Positions 12,361 to 26,684 of a stretch of DNA of 64,000 bases are shown here, in pieces. A program made the position numbers and the translations under genes. This stretch comes from Diadophis punctatus similis (Eukaryota > Chordata > Lepidosauria > Squamata > Dipsadidae): assembly GCA_023053685.1 (NCBI GenBank), contig JALIGW010000005.1, positions 31,462,480-31,526,479 on the forward strand, given 5' to 3'. The notes beneath the pieces are model-generated. The model did not search any database. It worked only from the letters and a program-made list of their open reading frames with translations, and was not told the DNA's origin. The stretch's first letter is position 1. Every line of letters starts with the position of its first letter.

Positions 12361-12550
12361 CATCTTTCTTTTTCTTTCTGTCTTCCTTCCTTCCTAACAT
12401 CTTTCTTTCTTTCTGTCTTTCTGTCTTTCTTTCTGTCTTTCTTCCTACTTTCCTAACTTTCTGTCTTTCTGTCTTTCTGTCTTTCTTTCTGCCTTCCTTC
12501 CTTCCTTCCTACCATATTTCTTCTTTCTTTCTTCTTTCTTTCTTCTGTCT
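12361..12550. repeat. (CTTT/CTGT/CTTC)n pyrimidine microsatellite
   Basis: The tract is almost pure pyrimidine with ctttctgtctttctgt and cttccttcctt subregions. It gives a Phe/Ser/Leu-rich false frame. Confidence 0.95.
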
Positions 12551-13061
12551 GAAGAAGCACAATTAGGAATGGTCTTTGTGGATGGGTAGCAGCCAAGGCA
12601 CCACGCTTGCAGAAGGGGAACACAGTGAAAAGGCTAAGATATGCTGAGGCTCAAAAAAATTGGACTAATGATCAGTGGAAAAGAGAATGATGAACCCAAG
12701 TTTGAAATTTTTTGATATTTTGAAATTTTTGGATCCAATTGTTGAAACCCTATGTGAGAAAAGTTGGAGAGAGATGGACAAATGAGTGTTTGTCGCCTTC
12801 AAGGGAACATGGTGGAGCGTCTGACCTGTTTGGGGCTGCATTTCTGCCAGTGATGTTGGCAGTATTGATGGGATCATGAATGCTGAAAAGTACAGATAGG
12901 TTTTAATTCATCATGCCATTACTTCTGGAAAGTGCCTGAATGGGAAGGGAATGGATTCCTTTCTTGTGAATAAACAAGCAAAAGGTTTATTTAATAGGCC
13001 TTTTGGATTTCTTTGTAAAGGAGCCATTCCACTTTTTCCTCTTGTTATTTTTGCTTTCAAG

Positions 13062-13192
13062 CAGGGATCCCGAACTTGGCAACTTTAAGACTTGTGGACT
13101 TCAATTCCCAGAATTCTCCCGCCAGCATAGGCTGGACAATTCTGTAAGTTGAAGTCCACAAGTCTTAGAGTTGCCAAGTTTGAAGACCTCTG
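13062..13192. mobile_element. 131-bp palindromic hAT MITE
   Basis: The left end CAGGGATCCCGAACTTGGCA and the right end TTGCCAAGTTTGAAGACCTCTG enclose inverted copies of cttaagacttgtggacttca-type sequence. The flanks ctttcaag and ctttaaag agree at 7 of 8 bases. It sits inside the element at 12252-13871, so it inserted later. Confidence 0.8.
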
Positions 13193-15334
13193 CTTTAAAG
13201 GCATGTTTTGCAGCGGTAGAGTTCCTAAATTACGAGCAACCTGTCAACAGAAATCCTGATTTCTGCATTGCTCAGCAGCGCCCCAGTCGGCCCCTCCCCG
13301 CAGTGGCTTCAATGAAGAGGTTAAGGACAGAGAACTTTTGCGCCTAGAGGGGAGGTAGGAAAGGGTAAAGAGGGGGTTGGGAACCAAGTTTCCTTCCCCT
13401 CCCGCCCCTCTTCGTGGTCTCCTGACGTCTTTTGCGGAGATCCCTTCTCGGGATGGGCACTCAAGGGGGGCCTTGTGGGCAAGGACGCTGTGAGTGGGGG
13501 AGGGGACGGGGCAAGGAGGAGGAGGGGGAATCCCCAGGTGCAGGAGGAAAGGAGAGTGAGGTGAAGTTTCCCCAGTTGCGCCCCCTCCCCTTCCGAGTCT
13601 CCGCCTTTCCTTGCAAGTTTTTCTGCTCCGTGGGAACCGCTGTGCCGCCGCTTCTCCTCCTCGCTTGTTGCATCTGCGAACAGCTCTCCGATCCCCTTAA
13701 AATCCTCCCTACGAGCCCTCCTTTTCCCCCCGAAGCCCAACATTTGGTGCAGCCCGGCTCCCAGTGGGAGGCAGCCTGATGTTAAGATGATACCCGGTGT
13801 ATAAGATGACCCCCGACTTTTGAGAAGATTTTCCTGGGTTAAAAAGTCGTATTATACGCCAGAACATACGGTAATCAGGGAATATGGTATAATGAATTTG
13901 AATTGGCTGGAAAAGTATCATACTGCATTTGCTGCCAACCCAGTTTGTCATGTAAATCTTTAAGAACCCTCTTGAAGAAAAGAATTTACAAGCAGTTAGT
14001 TATTTTTTCAGGGCAAAGAGAAATTGATGTTAGTACTGTCCTTTTTAAAGTATGGGAGAAATGAAATCAAGAAGAATACGTTTTCAAAATTTGGAATCAT
14101 TTGCTAAACAATTCTACAAATACTTTTTTTTTAAATTCTCTTGCTCTTGCCTATCACCTCTATCCTTTTCTTATTACTCTGAAAGAATCATACTATTTTC
14201 AACTTTCCTCTTAGTTTTGATAAATGAGTAAAGGATTCTACTGTCTCACAATCTTTATAGTGCTGCATATCCATTTGCAGGGGACAGGGTGGGGACTGAA
14301 TGACAAAATTTAGCAAGCCACAAGACATGTGCAATCTCGCAGTGGAAATACAAAGGTGGAGTGTTTATTGTATTCATCATTTCCACATCTTTGAAGTTTT
14401 GACTGGCTGCTTATGCAGTGCAGAGAATTCTGGGAGAATACATGAAAACAGATCTGTAATTGTCCCTGCTACCCATTCATTAAGGAGATCAATGGAGGTC
14501 TGTTGTTTTAGAGCCCTTTAATTTACTTGCATAAGTTCAGTCACACATTTTTTTCTGATTAGCGTTATTACTGTATTTATTTACAAACACTATGCCACAC
14601 TAAACATAACTCTCTTTGGAAAAATAAAAATATTGCTTTTCTTTTTCTTTTGTTAAATAATTCCATAATAAATTAGTCCTCTGGGCTTCCTTCAAAGAGG
14701 GACTATCTTACACTGATAGTGCATACATAGCATTGACATTTTCACATGCAGGAAGCACGTATTAGATATGTTTTTTTGTCACTCAAGTAGAAAAAGGTGT
14801 GCAGGATGGCATCCACCAAGAATTTATAAGGAAGTTCAGTGTCTTTTTTGGGAGAGCAAAAATGACCAAGCTCATAGAATAACAAACAAAGAGAAATTAC
14901 CACAGCTTCTGCAATAATAAATCCTTCCTGACCACCATTCAGGTATGGGGAAGGAGATAACCATGTCAACATGATATACTAGGATATTCAAATGTTGACT
15001 TTTGGGGTGAAATATCTTGTTATTATATTTGGTGTGCCCCCCATTAATTTTATATCTGGCTATTATTTCATCAAAATCTTGTCTTATGAACTCTGTAGTC
15101 GCATAATGATTAGTACTTCCTTATCCATGTAGCATTTCAGCTTGAATTCCTCTCTTTAAATTTTAGTCCCAAATATTTATTTGTCTGTATGAATCTTGTC
15201 TATGAAAACATCTACACCAGTTAGAAATAATAATGGATACAGTGGGCACTTTTACCTCGTTGCTTTTCTCATTAAACAACTCATGCCAAGTATTCTACTT
15301 GTTTTAATTTTTGCTATTTGCCATTGATAACCAA

Positions 15335-17695
15335 AAGATAACCGGAATAACTGGCAAAGTTTGGCCTTGGAGTACAAAATGAAGCAGGGCACACAGACTG
15401 ATAGAATTTTGTCAAGAGAATACGATGGTCTTTTCCAACAACCCAAGAGATGACTCTACAAATGGACATCATCAGACAGTCAACACAGAAATCAGATTGA
15501 CTATGTGCTCTGCAGCCAAAGCTCTATACAGTCAGTAAAAACAAGACCAGGAACTGGCTGTGGCTCAGATCATGAGCTTCTCGTTGCAAAATTTAGGCTT
15601 AAATTGAAGAAAGTAGGAAAAAGCACTAGGCCACTCAGATATGAACTAAAACATATCCCTGATGAATATACAGTAGAGGGGACAAATAGATTTAAGGAAT
15701 TAGATCTGATAGAGTGCATGAAGAACCATGGACGGAGGTTCGCAACATTGTACAAGAAGTAGCAACTAAAACCATCCCAAAGAAAAGGAAACGCAAGAAA
15801 GCAAAATGGCTGTCTGAGGAAGCTTTGCAAATAGCTGAAGAAAGAAGGGAAGCGAAAGGCAAGGGAGAAAGAGAAAGGTACACCCAATTGAATGCAGAAT
15901 TCCAGAGAATAGCTAGAAGAGATAAGAATGCCTTCTTAAATGAACAGTGCAAAGAAATAGAAGAAAACAATAGAATACGGAGGACCAGAGATCTCTTCAA
16001 GAAAATTGGAGATAGGAAAGGGAAAGTTTCATGCAAAGATGGGCATGATAAAGGACCAAAATGGCAGGGACCTAACAGAGGCAGAAGAGGTTAAGAAGAG
16101 ATGGCAAAATTACACAGAAGAACTATACAAGAATGAGCTTAACGTCCCTGATAATCACGATGGGGTGGTCACTGACCTCGAGCCAGACATCCCAGAATGT
16201 GAAGTCAACTGGGCCTTAGGAAATCGGAGCAACAACAAAGCTAGTGGAGGTGACAGTATTCCAGCTGAGCTATTCAAAATCTTAAAAGACGATACAGTAA
16301 AAGTGCTACACTCAATTTGCCAGCAAATATGGAAAACTCAACAGTGGCCACAGGATTGGAAAATGTCAGTTTACATTCCAATTCCAAAGAAAGGCAATGC
16401 CAAAGATGTTCAAACTATCGCACCATTGCACTCATTTCACGTGCTAGTAAAGTTATGCTTAAAATCCTACAAGCTAGGCTCCAGCAGTATGTGGATCGAG
16501 AACTACCAAAAGTACAGGCAGGATTTCAAAGAGGCAGAAGAACTAGAGATAAAATTGCCAACATACGCTGGATCATGGAGAAAACTAGGGAGTTCCAAAA
16601 AAACATCTACTTCTGCTTCATTGACTGTGCTAAAGCCTTTGATTGTGTGGATCACAACAAATTGTGGCAAGTTCTTAAAGATATGGGAGTACCAGACCAT
16701 CTTATTTGTCTCTTGAGAAACCTATATGCAGGTCAAGAAGCAACAGTGGACACGGAACCACTGATTGGTTCAAAATTGGGAAAGGAGTCCGGCAAGGCTG
16801 TATACTGTTGCCCTGCCTATTTAACTTATATGTAGAGCACATCATGAGAAAGGCGGGGCTAGATGAATCAAAAGTTGGAATTAAGATTGCCGGGAGAAAT
16901 TTCAACAACCTCAGATATGCAGATGATACCACTCTAATGGCAGAAAGTGAAGAGGAACTAAAGAGCCTCTTGATGCGGGTGAAGAAGGAGAGTGCAAAAA
17001 TTGGCTTGAAACTCAACATTAAGAAAATGAAGATCATGGCATCCAGCCCTCTCAATTCCTGGCAAATAGATGGGGAAGAAATGGAGGTAGTGACAGATTT
17101 TATTTTCCTGGGCTCAAAGATCACCGCAGATGGGGACTGCAGCTAAGAAATTAAAAGACGCTTACTCCTGGGGAGGAAAACTATGACAAATGTAGACAGC
17201 ATACTAAAAAAGCAGAGACATCACCCTGCCAACAAAAGTGTGTATAGTCAAGGCTATAGTTTTCCCAGTCGCAATGTATGGCTGTGAAAGTTGGATCATA
17301 AGAAAGGCTGAGCGCCAAAGAATTGAGGCCTTTGAACTATGATGCTGGAGAAGACTCCTGCGAGTCCCTTGGACTGCAAGGTGATCAATCCGGTCAGTCC
17401 TAGAGGAGATCAACCCTAACAGCTCTTTAGAAGGCCAGATCCTGAAGATGAAACTCAAATACTTTGGCCACAAAATGAGAAGGAAGGACTCACTGGAGAA
17501 GAGCCTAATGCTGGGAAAGATTGAGGGCAAAAGAAGAAGGGGACGACAGAGAATGAGGTGGCTGGATGGAGTCACTGAAGCAGTAGGTGTGAGCTTAAAT
17601 GGACTCCAGAGGATGGTAGAGAACAGGAAGGTCTGGAAGAACGTTGCCCATGAGGTCGTGATGTGTTAGACACGACTTCGCAACTAACAACAAAT
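15335..17695 (+). mobile_element. BovB (RTE-clade) LINE, 5'-truncated and inactive
   Basis: Pieces of one polyprotein lie in several frames. They are the end of the endonuclease (NQIDYVLCSQSSIQ and GCGSDHELLVAKF near 15500-15600), the linker (KKAKWLSEEALQIAEERREA), reverse transcriptase blocks (AGFQRGRRTRDKIANIRWIM near 16530; FIDCAKAFDCVDHNKLW; GKGVRQGCILLPCLFNLYVE; the catalytic YADD at 16916-16927), and the C-terminal region (FGHKMRRKDSLEKSLMLGKI). The frame changes near 15735, 16025, 16415, 16775 and again before 17448. In-frame stops occur before 15500 and at 17144. It ends in the RHDFATN-like tail cacgacttcgcaactaacaacaaa. BovB is the usual partner that mobilises squamate SINEs and is known for horizontal spread. 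Confidence 0.93.
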
Positions 17696-18009
17696 TGATT
17701 TATACCCCCACCCAAGTTTTAAATTTCTCTTCTGGGTTCGTTTTCTTTAAAACTGCTAATAAGAAAGTTATTCGAAGTTATCAAAGTCTAAAATGTTACC
17801 GCTATCTTTTTTTGTAACTGTTGATATTTAATGCATTTATTTAAAAAAATCTACTGTCATCCTTAATTTTCATCTTGAAATATAACCTGTTTAATCTGTT
17901 TGATCAAACAATATTTCAAAAATATTGTATTCCTCCATTTAAAGGAATTATTTCATTTTTCTTTGTTATTGAAATTGGGCTATGATCTGCAACTGTTTAA
18001 CAGATTAAC

Positions 18010-18145
18010 AGAGTTGGAAGGGACCTTGCAGGTCATCTAGTCCAGCCCCTGCCCAAGCAGGAAACCCTACATCTGCCTCTACCTAGGATCGAATTCACAA
18101 CCTCCTGATTGTGCGGCAAGAGCTCCACCTCTAGGCCACAACAGA
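18010..18145 (-). mobile_element. CR1-like LINE 3' fragment or derived SINE
   Basis: The stretch gagttggaagggaccttgca followed by tctagtccagcccctgccca is the reverse complement of the typical CR1 3' region. Its first part resembles the copy at 51340-51570, and its second part (ctcctgattgtgcggcaagagct) differs. Confidence 0.6.
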
Positions 18146-19944
18146 GAATCTCTTTTTACTTAATGGGTGATATGAAAGTCTTGGAGACTCAGCCTGGAGA
18201 CCCAGCACATATCAATTCTGGGATATTTAATGCCTTCCCTAATAAAACATCTATTCTAGTCCTTTCTTTTTGAATTTTATAGTCTCCAGACACATATTAA
18301 AGCCAGTATGTTTATATATTGAAAGACTTTTGGGGAGAGCTTTTCCATATTTTTCTCGAGAAATGAGAAATGCTGGAACTACTTCTTGGATATGCATATA
18401 AAAATCATCAGGAGAATTTGCCTTGGTTCTTTAAACTATACCATGCTACGCTTTATTGATCCAGTTGTTCTGGCTATCCAAATCATTAAAAAGAATCTGA
18501 TGATACTTCATTTTTTTCATAAACTGAAAGTGGAGAGACTTTGTGAATGTTCCCAGAGACTTGCAGTTTTTGCTGGTTTATTGGCTGTACATCAGAAGAG
18601 GAAATACATTTCTTTAGCATTATTTTTGATTGCTTATCAAACTTGCTGGAGTTTTCCTGTTGGCAGTGGGGTTAATTAAAAGTACAAATAAAGCAAATGG
18701 GACTGGTAGAAAAAGACACAGTATATTCTAATCCTTAATAGGATTATTGCTAGCCATACCTTCTGTCAACTCAAGTCCTTACTTGGTTTTAAAATGAAGC
18801 AAATCTCAATAGCAACCCATTAGGGAGAGAGAACATTTCAAGATCAAAACATGACTACAAATTTTAGAAAAGCATTTTGTATTTTGACTCTTCCTGTTTT
18901 CAGGAACTGAAGCCCTTGCGATGTTTTGTCTTCCAGCCCTTACTGCTTGCATTGTAATATTTTTTTTCTGTCACATTTCACAAAAATGAGCACATTGGAA
19001 AACTACTGAAACTCACTTAAGTTATTAATTAGTGAAAGGGAAGCAAAAGCAAAATGGTATGCCTTCTCCAAATGCAACATTTAGATAGTGCTGCCAAGCT
19101 AAGAAGTACTATAGCATGATATCGCATTATAAAATAACCATCCCAGAATCAAGACTTGTAACATGTTAAAAAGGCAGTAAAAGAAAAGAAAAAAGTTATC
19201 TATAGCTTTTGGAAGTAGCTGAAATAAAGCCATACCATTAACAATTGATGTCTCTGTTACATAAAGTGTTCCATTAACATTCCAGGGTCACAAGCTCCTA
19301 AGCAGCATAAAGCTAAGCTGTTTCTAAGTATATACTCCTCCCTAGAGAATATTAAAACAAGGGCAAGGTATAAAGAAATAGGGTATCATCAAAGATATTA
19401 GTAGACCCAGGCGTCAGTGTAGTGAATTACTGTTGTTCAAAGAGAAACTATTTCATGGTGGAAGAAATAGAGTAGCTTCATGTTTCAGTAAAAGTAATCA
19501 TTTTCCAAATTGTTGGATAGAATTATTAAAATAGAAGAAGTGAGCCCAGCTGTTCAGTTGTAATACCATAAAAATGTGGTTTTTTTGCCAAAAGAAAATA
19601 TATGTTTGTAATTAGCCTCTCCTCCAGATCCATTGGCAGTCAAGTAGCTCTTATGATGTCTCATAATGTGTATTTCTACATCCCAATGGCAGCGCTTTTG
19701 GAAAGAAGTTCAGAATGAAGTCAGAAGTATTAGAAAACTATGTTCTCTTACTCAGACAAAGGAACAAACATCTCTCACAGTATTGTACAGCGTTTCCAAG
19801 ATTAAAATAGTGCAATTGTTCAAAAAGCATATAAATGCTTATATCGTTTAGAAGTCGCATGTAACTCTCAACAGTTACCACTGTAAGGAGACAAATATCC
19901 TTGCACATAAATTTGAGACAAAGGTTTTGTCACATAATGAATAT

Positions 19945-20255
19945 TGTCAGTTGTATGTCTCTGCAGGGTGGTGCATCCCTATTCTCATATTATGGTACAT
20001 TCCAATACAAGCAGAACACGTGATATGATCTTGTACGCATGTCCACATTCCTGATCCACCATTAATCACTTTTGACTTTGACTCTGACCGGAATGGTCAC
20101 GTTTTATTAGCAAAGATGAAATTAACCAGGATTTATTGTTTTTGTAATGAAATAAATATTTTCTATTAGACTTTTAATCTCGGCTTTATTTCTATCTGTC
20201 TGAATTCCAAAGAAAAGATCCAAATCAACTCTATGAGATTTATTCTCATTCTCAC
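19945..20255 (+). mobile_element. LTR-like interspersed repeat, copy 2
   Basis: The same ordered blocks as at 8160-8461 occur here: TGT start, gtgcatccctattctcata, gatcttgtacgcatgt, aggatttattgtttttgtaa, gaaataaatattttc, agacttttaat, and a CTCACA end. Divergence between the two copies is high, so both look old. No duplication at the edges is visible. Confidence 0.5.
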
Positions 20256-21107
20256 ATGGTAGCATTCGGACGAATGCTTCCCTTGACAGGTTTAGCTTAA
20301 TTTACAGTCACATCTATCATTAAAATTAAGCCTGCAATTCCCTTTTATATGATAGATTCTTATATTATAAAGCCTTTACCTTTATTTTTGTAACGTGGTA
20401 TGAAACAATGTTACATTTATGTAATTTTGATGTAAGTTGGAACTTTGCCAGTTTCCATTCTGTCTGATTAGAAGGTTACAGATGTAGAACAGTATCACAA
20501 TATCTTGATTCATGGGATAAAGATATTAATGAGAAATACCAAGTTAATCAGAGTTCTAATTAAAATTCAATCAAAAATAATGGTATGAGAAAAACACAGA
20601 ACCTAAATTGCAATTTATAGATATTTTAAAGACTGCCCTCTTCAGTTCAGAAATCTCGCTCTGCTTTTGCCACTATCAAAAGCAATAGCAGTCAGTGAGT
20701 GGTGAGAGTAAATAGAATAAAAATGCTAGGTCCATTTATCTACAAAGAAAAATGTGTGCTAATTATATTCATTAATAGCAGTGGAAATTAAAAAAGGGGG
20801 GGGGATAAAAAATGCTGTAAATAAACCATGGACCTAAGAAAAGTCACAGAAGAAAGAAATATGACATTACACATTTGTATACATCACACTAATTCATCCA
20901 ACTGATGGGACTGAAACTTGCCTTTTCAAAATGTGTAGTATGTTGGCTTTAGAAAGTGCAGTTCATTAAAAATCATAATTTATGAAAGGCTAAGCTAGGA
21001 TAGCCTCTTGGATAGAATTCTGTGCTGGCACTGTGCCATTTTTGTATAACTATCGGTGAAAGATCATGTAGATCACATTTTATTCTCCACACTTATCTTT
21101 TCTGCAG

Positions 21108-21195
21108 GCAGGGGACAAACATTACCATCCAAGTTGTGCACGATGCAGCAGATGCAACCAAATGTTCACAGAAGGAGAAGAAATGTATCTGCAAG
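21108..21195 (+). CDS. ABLIM1: ABLIM1 exon: LIM4 middle part
   Basis: This 88-nt exon has the acceptor ttatcttttctgcag and the donor GTATAG at 21196. It begins in phase 0 (GCA GGG GAC) and ends one base into a Gly codon. It encodes AGDKHYHPSCARCSRCNQMF and then TEGEEMYLQ. It provides the central LIM4 ligands: His-x2-Cys (HPSC) and two Cys-x2-Cys turns (CARC, CSRC). The donor lies only about 30 bp upstream of a (TA)n array longer than 100 bp. The intron before this exon is 16.8 kb, the longest in the window, and is largely transposon-derived. Confidence 0.95.
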
Positions 21196-21223
21196 GTATA
21201 GAAATTATATATATTGATATACA

Positions 21224-22804
<1,581 letters not shown>

Positions 22805-22863
22805 GTTCTACAGTTTGGCATCCCGACTGTAAACTGTCTACAAAGGGAGATGAAAAGCTAAGG
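22805..22863 (+). CDS. ABLIM1: ABLIM1 exon: LIM4 end
   Basis: This short exon (59 nt) has the acceptor ctcttttccacaatag and the donor GTAAGA at 22864. Two bases finish the split Gly codon and the exon ends in phase 0. It reads STVWHPDCKLSTKGDEKLR. The HPDC group supplies the last zinc-ligand pair of LIM4. The remaining residues start the linker. Position 10 of the peptide is Leu and the TKGDEK segment looks slightly diverged from the mammalian form, as expected for a linker. Either the candidate terminal exon at 30753 or the linker exon at 33884 can follow in phase 0. Confidence 0.93.
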
Positions 22864-23628
22864 GTAAGAAGTAATTTGCATTTTCTGAATTTTTAAAAAC
22901 TATATGATGATTTGTTTCACTTAAAAATATTACTTTTTTTGTAAATTTAAAAAACTACTTTTTATAATTGTACTGTTGATCTTTTTCTTGTGCTTGGTCT
23001 TGGGCTGTAAATAAAAAATTGATTTTATATGATTCCTTTAGAAATTAGAAATCTTTTTTACAGACTTAAGGATGTGATCCTGTTTATTTATTTAAAGTCA
23101 ATATGACTAGGATAAGTCACAGCAAAGAATTAGAATAATGTATAAAATTTGCCAATTTATGTATTTTATCATTCTGAATTCCATTAAAGAAAAAGGAATC
23201 ATGAATCATTTGAATTCATGATTATGCTATAAACTGACAATATATTTATATACTTTCATACTCATAACTGATAGAATATTCTTCCATATGTGGGTGGAAC
23301 AACAAGATGTTGTTCAGATTCTATGAAGAAAACAAAAAGAATAAAAGCATTCTGAATTTCTGAAAAACAGTCATGTAACATTGCATGATATTTTGGCAAA
23401 TGTTTATTGCCTTTCTAGGAAAATAGGTAGTATTTCAGTGTCCCAAGAAGACCTTGGACAAAACTGTTGTGCATTTCATTATTGCTTTAATTCACCTATG
23501 TCATTTTGACATTTCCCCCCTTTCTACACTCTTACACTGTCATACAGTTCAGAAGTTTATACATTTCATAAATACATAAATTAACTTCCATCATTTTAAA
23601 ATTTCAAGGTAATATATTCCATTCTTAC

Positions 23629-23992
23629 CAGGGGTGGGTTCTAATTTACATCGCTGCTGGTTCACTTCCTCCCGCGCCGTGTGGCCGTGCCTCGTGGGCA
23701 CGCGCATGCACAGTGCCGAAAATCCCAAAAAAATTCCCCCCAAAAGCCAAAAACAAGATGGCGACACATGCGCAGTGCCGTAAACTTGGTTTTTGCGCAT
23801 GCGCAGAAGAAAAAAAAATCAGAACCCCCCCCCCAAAAATCCCAATTTTTTTTCCAATTTTTTTTTTAAAAAAGATGGCGGTGTCTACGGACCGGCACCG
23901 ACAGAACTGGTTCTGTGACATCACCGTGACATCATCAGTGGTTTGCTACCGATTCTATAGAACCAGTGCGAAACAGGAGGAACCAACCTCTG
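23629..23992. mobile_element. hAT MITE, exact 8-bp target-site duplication
   Basis: The ends are CAGGGGTGGGTTCTAATT and GGAGGAACCAACCTCTG, flanked by attcttac at 23621-23628 and 23993-24000. The subterminal 'ctaccgattctatagaacca' is shared with the right end of 7633-9875. Inside are CpG-rich repeats of 'gcgcatgcgca' and A/T runs. Confidence 0.9.
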
Positions 23993-26684
23993 ATTCTTAC
24001 TGATAATATCTGGATCTGGATTTTTTGTTCTATTCCTGAAATGAATGAGATCCAGAAAAGGTTCCCACTGGTTAAAGGAAGGAGTAAACTTTATTTCCCA
24101 TATTTTCCCAAAAGATTTTTTACTACTGTACACTGGAAGAATGGGATTTTTTGAGGGAAGGAACATAAAGAGCGTCTAATAAATAAAGAAAACAGGCATC
24201 AAAAAAATTCTTTTCCTTGTTACTTGTATGGGCAAACCATTATTTATATTATTAAATGGGATGTTGTCAGTAGTTGTTTGTGTTCCACACAAATATATCA
24301 TCCTAAGTTTTGCGTCATTATCTTCATTTGGCTTCATTTTGTGGGTGTGTATACCTTTGAGTCTGTGTTGATTCCTAGCATATAGATCTACAGTATTCCT
24401 TAAGTATCCCTTTTGGATGTCATTAAAATTTGTAAGGCTAACTTAAGTAGCCACAAAGATTGAGCTATTGATAAATAGTAAAGTCAGAAGTATGGTTCTT
24501 TTTAAATGGTTGTTAACTGCCTGGGTTTTGGGATGTGAGCCAGATATAAATGCTTAATAAACAAACACATTTGTTGTAAGATTAGTTCATCTCTAAGTTG
24601 AAGATCCAAACATGCTGTTGGCCAGATTGTTTATCTGTTGTTATTAGTGTGGTAATAATTCTTAAGCTAAGTGTTATTGACCTTTCAAAACCATTTAGCA
24701 AAATTCCCCATTTCCAAGGAAACTGCAGCCATTCTTTCCTTTCTCTCCTACATGAACAAGTGGTAGTCTGGTTCAGCATAAAAGAAGTTTTGCATCTAAA
24801 GTATAAACTCTATTTCTTGAGAAACAGTAGTTCCAAAAAGTGTAAAAAGTGCTACAGAGAATCAAAACTGTTCTTGTTGTATTTCCCCTGACAATCAACA
24901 TACATACCACCAGAATTACTTGTTGAAATAGCTTCAGCAGTCTTCAGTACATTATACAGGATTTGTCTATAACAGATCTTGGACTGCATACTTCTTATTA
25001 TCAAGAGTTCCTGCTGGGTTAGATTTTAGGCGGAGTCCATAAAAACAATGATTATTTAAGATCCATTCCTCTTGGGAGATTTCCATAGAAGGTTACAGAT
25101 GCCAGAAAAAGCAGGAAATAAAGTAATCAGGTATAAAAATGTGGGGAATGTTTATTGCTTTCTAACATGGCCCATAATCAATTTTTTTTGTGGGGATTGA
25201 CTGTTTCTCTAACTGCTGTCATGTACTAAATATCACAATGATTATAAGGAGATAGTTTTTATGGAAAGGGAGGAACTTCTCTTTAATATATACGTTTAGG
25301 AAACCTTTCTCCTTTTTTCACTTTTCCTTGTTGTTTCTGTTTTATAACAGCATTCCTCATCTGATTTCTTTTATCCAAAGAGTTTGGTTCTTCGCAGGCC
25401 TTACTCTTCAGAGGTTTGCAGTTGTGTTACTTCTTTCTGCACTCAAGTTTTCAGCTGCTGCTCCCTTCTTTCACTACCCTTACTTTCACTTTTTAAACCA
25501 CATAATGCACACTTGATTTTTAATTTTCACAAGTAAATGTCACTACTTGGTATATATGTTTACACTGATTGCAAGAAAGGGAATGAGGATGCTAAAGAAA
25601 CTATAATGAAGCATTATGATATTTATATACTGATGCTATGTTAGTTGTTAAGGAGACAAAGTATCAATGGAAATCATTTTACTTTGCATGTAAGTCGTTA
25701 AAATGTTAACAGTCCTTTGAATTCTGGACGATATCATTTTAAAGGAAAAATAAATCAGCTTTGGGCAGAAACGACATTCTTCAGTCCCTGATTTATACAA
25801 AGACATTATAAGTAAATAGTGCAGCCCACATCAGATAATATTTAACATTTCTCTTCTATTTTACTGTCTTTCTTGTCGACAAGAAGGAGGTTGAAATCAA
25901 TAGAGCCACTCTTATTTTCATTCTCAATGAGTCTAGTTAGTGATGAAATAGGCATTCCTGTGTTTAAATATCAAAGTTCCATTCATGTGTCCTATATTTA
26001 TTTATTTACATACTTATTCAGGCATTGCTTCTCCACAGTTTAAACTCCCAGTTTTCAAGGTTGACTCAGTTTACATGCTCCCCATTTTGGTAACACTAAG
26101 TAAGAATGTATTTAGGCCCAACTACTTGACAGTGTTTTATTCAAGTGTTGTAGATTTTGTGCACAAATTAAACAGCTCTGTATATTTGTTTGCAGTTGTA
26201 TGTATTTTTGTGTAAGCATGATAGCATGGATAATATACAGATTGCATGCCCTTTTTATTTAGTTGCTGTTCAAATCAAATATTTGGCTGTATTTAAAATT
26301 GTTACTTATTTTAAAATATACTCTCAGAAAAGTTTTATATGCAATAGAGAACAAATATTCACTAAGTGATGTCTTTAAAGTGTCTGTTTGCTGTTCTGTG
26401 ATAAATAGATGCAAGCTACTACTTCTTGAGATTGAATATTTACAGTTTCTTGATAGTAATTTTAGTCGAAGTTTGTAATCTTCTCTGACAAAGGTTCTCA
26501 ATGTTTAATGTCTTATAAAAGGAACTTGAGAAGCTGAAAAACATGGGTTTGCTAGTGGACCTGGGAACCTCAGTAATATGGAGTTCATCAAGTGGTAGTG
26601 TTTGATTTGATTGGTAGCTTTGATTACTTAGAAGGGTCTCTTTGGAGATTTCAACCTTAAATTTCAGGACAAAATGTTTTTATA

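Larger units (their letters stand above)
12252..13871. mobile_element. 1.6-kb TA-flanked element with 'CCGTATGTTCCGGCATATAAGACG' type ends
   Basis: The left end CCGTATGTTCCGGCATATAA and the right end TATACGCCAGAACATACGG are inverted, with TA on both sides (12250-12251, 13872-13873). Each end is followed inward by a second 'gtataagacgacccccaactttt'-like motif. The interior holds a (CTTT/CTGT)n tract (12361-12550), a nested hAT MITE (13062-13192) and a GC-rich stretch (13260-13780). No transposase is visible; the 140-residue minus-strand frame at 13321-13743 is composition-driven. Confidence 0.6.
4327..21107 (+). other. ABLIM1: 16.8-kb intron between the two LIM4-coding exons
   Basis: It holds a TA-flanked MITE (4377-4778), a hAT MITE (5213-5656), a 2.2-kb hAT element with internal palindromes and an LTR-like insert (7633-9875), and a SINE (11765-12005). 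It also holds a 1.6-kb TA-flanked element (12252-13871), a broken BovB LINE (15335-17695), a CR1-like fragment (18010-18145) and a second LTR-like repeat (19945-20255). The stretches 5700-7600, 9900-11750, 13900-15300 and 18200-19900 show no feature I can name. Confidence 0.8.

Noticed and set aside
13321..13743. 140-residue minus-strand frame in GC-rich DNA
   Set aside because: It has no recognisable domain, an overlapping frame on the other strand, Pro/Ser/Gly/Glu-rich low-complexity composition, and lies inside a TA-flanked mobile element.
14980..15330. Possible extension of the BovB or another LINE upstream of 15335
   Set aside because: I could not match this stretch to BovB or L1 coding sequence in either orientation, so it is left unassigned.
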